64,000 nucleotides of DNA from Bog-159 sp963843255 (lineage in GTDB: Bacteria > Acidobacteriota > Terriglobia > Bryobacterales > Bryobacteraceae). The stretch's first letter is position 1. Every line of letters begins with the position of its first letter. The stretch lies in the NCBI GenBank assembly GCA_963843255.1, contig CAWJJQ010000009.1, forward strand, positions 744,001-808,000, given 5' to 3'. Positions 62,105 through 64,000 of the stretch are shown here, piece by piece. A program made the position numbers and the translations under genes. The notes under the pieces were generated by a model. That model had not been told where the DNA came from. It ran no database searches and was given only the letters and a program-made list of their open reading frames with translations.

Positions 62105-62185
62105 GACAACGAGCTCCTCGTCGAGGAGGGCTCGCTGTACCCCGCGCTTCAGCGGCTGGGACCAGGCTTTGCGACGGCCGGGTGA
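62105..62185 (+). pseudogene. Fragment of a PadR-family regulator gene
   Basis: Right after the ROK stop a frame reads DNELLVEEGSLYPALQRLG, the core of the PadR winged helix (usual form VEEGSLYPALxRL), then runs to a stop at 62183-62185. There is no start or N-terminus and the rest of the protein is missing. It is a remnant, perhaps of the same kind of gene as the intact PadR start at 63922. Confidence 0.7.
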
Positions 62186-62227
62186 CCAGTGCAATGGTGG
62201 CCGCGAAAATCACCATCCTCGATCAAA

Positions 62228-62773
62228 TCAAGGAGCTGTCTGCCCCTTCGCCATCTCTGCCCGCGACCGCAGCGCCTCGTAAAGCTGCCCAGGGCCGAGT
62301 AAAATCTCCCGCAGGCCGTTCCGTACCCGCTCCGATTCCAGCGCCTGTTTGCTCATCGCATTATGCGCCGCCAAGGCGTCCATGATGGCGTTGAGCAATT
62401 CGCTGGAAAGATCGGGAGATCTGGCGAACTGTTCCTTCGTGTTGTTGACGGCCTGCTGCACCAGCACGACCGATTCCAGGAGCTTGCCCTTGATGACGTT
62501 GTTCACATACACCAGCCGGTCATACTCGGTCAATTCACCCTCGAACAAATCGTTGACTTTCGCGATGATCTCTTCCAGCCGGGCCTTTTCCTTCTCCTGC
62601 ACCGAGCCGCCGCCGGACTCCATCAGGTCCAGCCGCCGCAGGACTGCGAACGGTAGGATGACTTTGCCATACTTCGATTGTTTGTAATCGCCCCGCAGCA
62701 GGTCGGCGACCGACCAGATAAAAGCGGAAAGAGACGCCTGATTTACGGAATTGAGGTTTGCCAAGTAACCCAT
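62228..62773 (-). pseudogene. Type I restriction-modification scar: hsdM N-terminus fused to hsdR C-terminus
   Basis: From the ATG at 62773 the first 50 residues (LSAFIWSVADLLRGDYKQSKYGKVILPFAVLRRLD) are the start of a type I methyltransferase subunit HsdM, which should be about 500 residues. From about residue 80 (FEGELTEYDRLVYVNNVIKGKLLES...NTKEQFARSPDLSSELLNAIMDALAAHNAMSKQAL...LLGPGQLYEALRSR) the sequence looks like the C-terminal end of HsdR, from memory of that family. An in-frame deletion from hsdM into hsdR would give this. No ribosome site is seen. The frame is intact, so a short protein could still be made. Confidence 0.65.
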
Positions 62774-63000
62774 TGGAGAACGATCGCGTGCCGGCAGCCT
62801 CGTTGAGTGTCGACCGAACTCATGTTTCAGACCGCTGACTTTGTCTGGTCCAGATCGGGCAACCGCATCACTGTTTTCGGAACGCGTGGTTTCGTTCTCC
62901 TCGCGTGCTTCCTTGCCATGTGGGCGCGGCACCCATGGCCGCTGAACGATGATGGCGCGTGATTCGCATCGACGGACTGATACGGTAAAATGGTCTTGCG

Positions 63001-63258
63001 ATGCAAACTCGCATTTCCAGCAACGGGCAGGTTGCTCTTCCCGGCGCTATCCGGCGAAAGCTCGGACTTCGCCCGGGCGACTCCCTCGATGCCAGCGTGA
63101 AGAGCGGGCAGATCGTCCTCACGCCTCGCCATTCGCGGCCCGCTAAAGCCACCATAGTGCGCGACGCGGTGACCGGTCTGCCGGTTCTCAGTGCGGGGCC
63201 GGGGGCTCCGCAGCTAACCAGCGAGCAGGTTCAAGATATTCTGTCAAACCTCCCGTGA
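63001..63258 (+). CDS. vapB: AbrB/MazE-like antitoxin (VapB type)
   Basis: The 85-residue protein begins with a swapped-hairpin AbrB domain: QTRISSNGQVALPGAIRRKLGLRPGDSLDASVKSGQIVLTPR. Its C-terminal tail would contact the toxin. The stop overlaps the vapC ATG (ATGA-type, 4 bp). A TAAAAT hexamer lies 9 nt before the ATG with no ribosome site. The 228 bp before it hold no recognisable gene. Confidence 0.88.
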   Translation: MQTRISSNGQVALPGAIRRKLGLRPGDSLDASVKSGQIVLTPRHSRPAKATIVRDAVTGLPVLSAGPGAPQLTSEQVQDILSNLP

Positions 63259-63661
63259 AATATCTTCTCGACGTGAACGCGTTGGTCGCGCTCGGTTTTT
63301 TCGAGCATGAGTTTCATGAGCGCGTTGCTTTGTGGGCACGGAGCCTCGCGAATGGGCCAAGCTACGAATTACTCACGTGCGCAATCACGGAGTTGGGGTT
63401 CGTTCGCGTTCTGTCTCAAGCCCCACACTATGGACTCACTTTGGCTCAGTCGAGGGCGCTCCTTCTTAGACTCAAGAGACAGGGGGCGGTGCCGTTCGAG
63501 TTCATCGCCGGCAATCACGACATCTCCCGGCTCCCAATTGGGTAAAGAGCGGCCGGCAAACCACCCATGGCCATTTGGCGGAGTTGGCGCACGCATACGA
63601 TTCCGCTCTTGCGACCCTGGATGAACGGATTCCTTCCGCGTTCGTCTCCAACCTAGATTAG
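63255..63661 (+). pseudogene. vapC: PIN-domain toxin VapC, disrupted by a frameshift
   Basis: The first frame (63255-63545) gives LLDVNALVAL with the first PIN Asp, CAITELGFVRVLS with the conserved Glu and a stop after SRLPIG. The expected C-terminus continues one frame over from 63539: WVKSGRQTTHGHLAELAHAYDSALATLDERIPSAF to 63661. One missing nucleotide near 63537 explains the break. In addition the usual catalytic Asp of TTDGHL is His here (TTHGHL). The toxin is most probably inactive. Confidence 0.8.
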
Positions 63662-63921
63662 AACTCCCCAAGCGTTATACTTGCCACAACCGGAGGCCCC
63701 GAGTGGATGGCCGGCCGGTCGGACGGGTCCGGAGCATCAGCTTTCGGGTCCGGTAGGGATGCGGTGTTCGCGGCGGCGTGAATGCACTGCTTGCAGCGAA
63801 GGTTTAACCGCTCCGTCTCTTGGATTGACACGTGCCTACGCGAACTTATCTTGCGGCGCGCGGGCTCGCCAATGTGACTTGACGCGCGGAATCCCGTCGC
63901 GGTAAGCTAAGAATTCTTGGT

Positions 63922-64000
63922 ATGGGACGCAAGGCGCAAAAAAACGATTCGCTGCCCGGTTCACTGGACATGTTGATTCTGCGTATGCTGTCGCTGCGCG
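63922..64000 (+). CDS. PadR-family transcriptional regulator, 5' part only
   Basis: The ATG at 63922 opens a frame reading GRKAQKNDSLPGSLDMLILRMLSLR, the N-terminus of the acidobacterial PadR group, and runs off the window. In Acidobacteria such genes usually precede a large ABC permease. The 260 bp upstream contain TTGACG (63880-63885) as a possible -35 and a small AAGAATTCTT palindrome near 63910, but no further gene. Confidence 0.85.
   Translation, partial: MGRKAQKNDSLPGSLDMLILRMLSLR

Overview
The window is a dense, GC-rich bacterial chromosome segment with almost no non-coding space; the largest gap is about 260 bp. It most resembles an acidobacterium of the Solibacter/Bryobacter type. 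The signs are two exported proteins ending in the Solibacter-type C-terminal domain (motif INVQVPWEL), an Oar-like TonB-dependent barrel followed by a VWFA-related protein, BlaI/M56-TonB modules, tandem Tat-exported Gfo/Idh/MocA oxidoreductases, and a PadR gene at the right edge. This assignment rests on family content, not on a phylogenetic marker. I saw no rRNA, insertion sequence, CRISPR array or replication origin. One tRNA (Gly, GCC) is present.

Layout. 1-3203 (minus): lpdA, lipB and a lipoyl-bearing E2 cut by the left edge. 3229-5876 (plus): a POTRA-only exported protein, a small membrane protein, an ECF sigma factor and a TTG-started membrane protein. 5824-9036: exported beta-galactosidase. 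9067-11926: TrmJ-like methyltransferase, a very small lysine-rich peptide gene with its own promoter and terminator, MidA-like methyltransferase and two unknowns. 11949-15182: histidine kinase/response regulator pair and a FliA-type sigma factor. 15223-21753 (plus): a 20-bp palindrome, membrane protein, TetR, TonB-dependent barrel, VWFA protein, coiled-coil protein and rsmI. 21762-32567: mostly exported proteins, including an NHL-repeat protein and a large subtilase, plus a D-threonine-aldolase-like enzyme. 32650-38140: methyltransferase, unknown, ybbP-ybbA and divergent tesA. 38189-40051: a regulator/TPR gene broken by several frameshifts. 40215-45689: DinB-like protein, thioredoxin-like protein, secreted metalloprotease, MFS transporter, cysH and tRNA-Gly. 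45768-53341: M20 peptidase, acyl-CoA carboxylase, two oxidoreductases and a class A beta-lactamase. 53360-56143: GIY-YIG-like protein and blaI-blaR1 with a clear operator/promoter; the 3' part of blaR1 is out of frame. 56248-62083: E2-E1 fusion 2-oxoglutarate dehydrogenase (kgd/odhA type), thioesterase and ROK kinase. 62084-63921: a decayed island with a PadR fragment, an hsdM-hsdR deletion scar and an AbrB/VapC pair with broken VapC. An intact PadR start runs off the right edge.

How the parts fit. The E2, LipB and LpdA at the left could supply the lipoyl-bearing E2, its octanoylation and E3 to the E2-E1 fusion at 56248, which has no lipoyl domain of its own. BlaI/BlaR1 lie beside a class A beta-lactamase-like gene, but the operator is seen only in front of blaI. 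Several genes (blaI, the POTRA protein, the TonB-dependent barrel) have a -10-like hexamer exactly 6 nt before an ATG, which suggests leaderless mRNAs. The most unusual items are the 20-residue lysine-rich peptide gene and the blaR1 reading-frame break.
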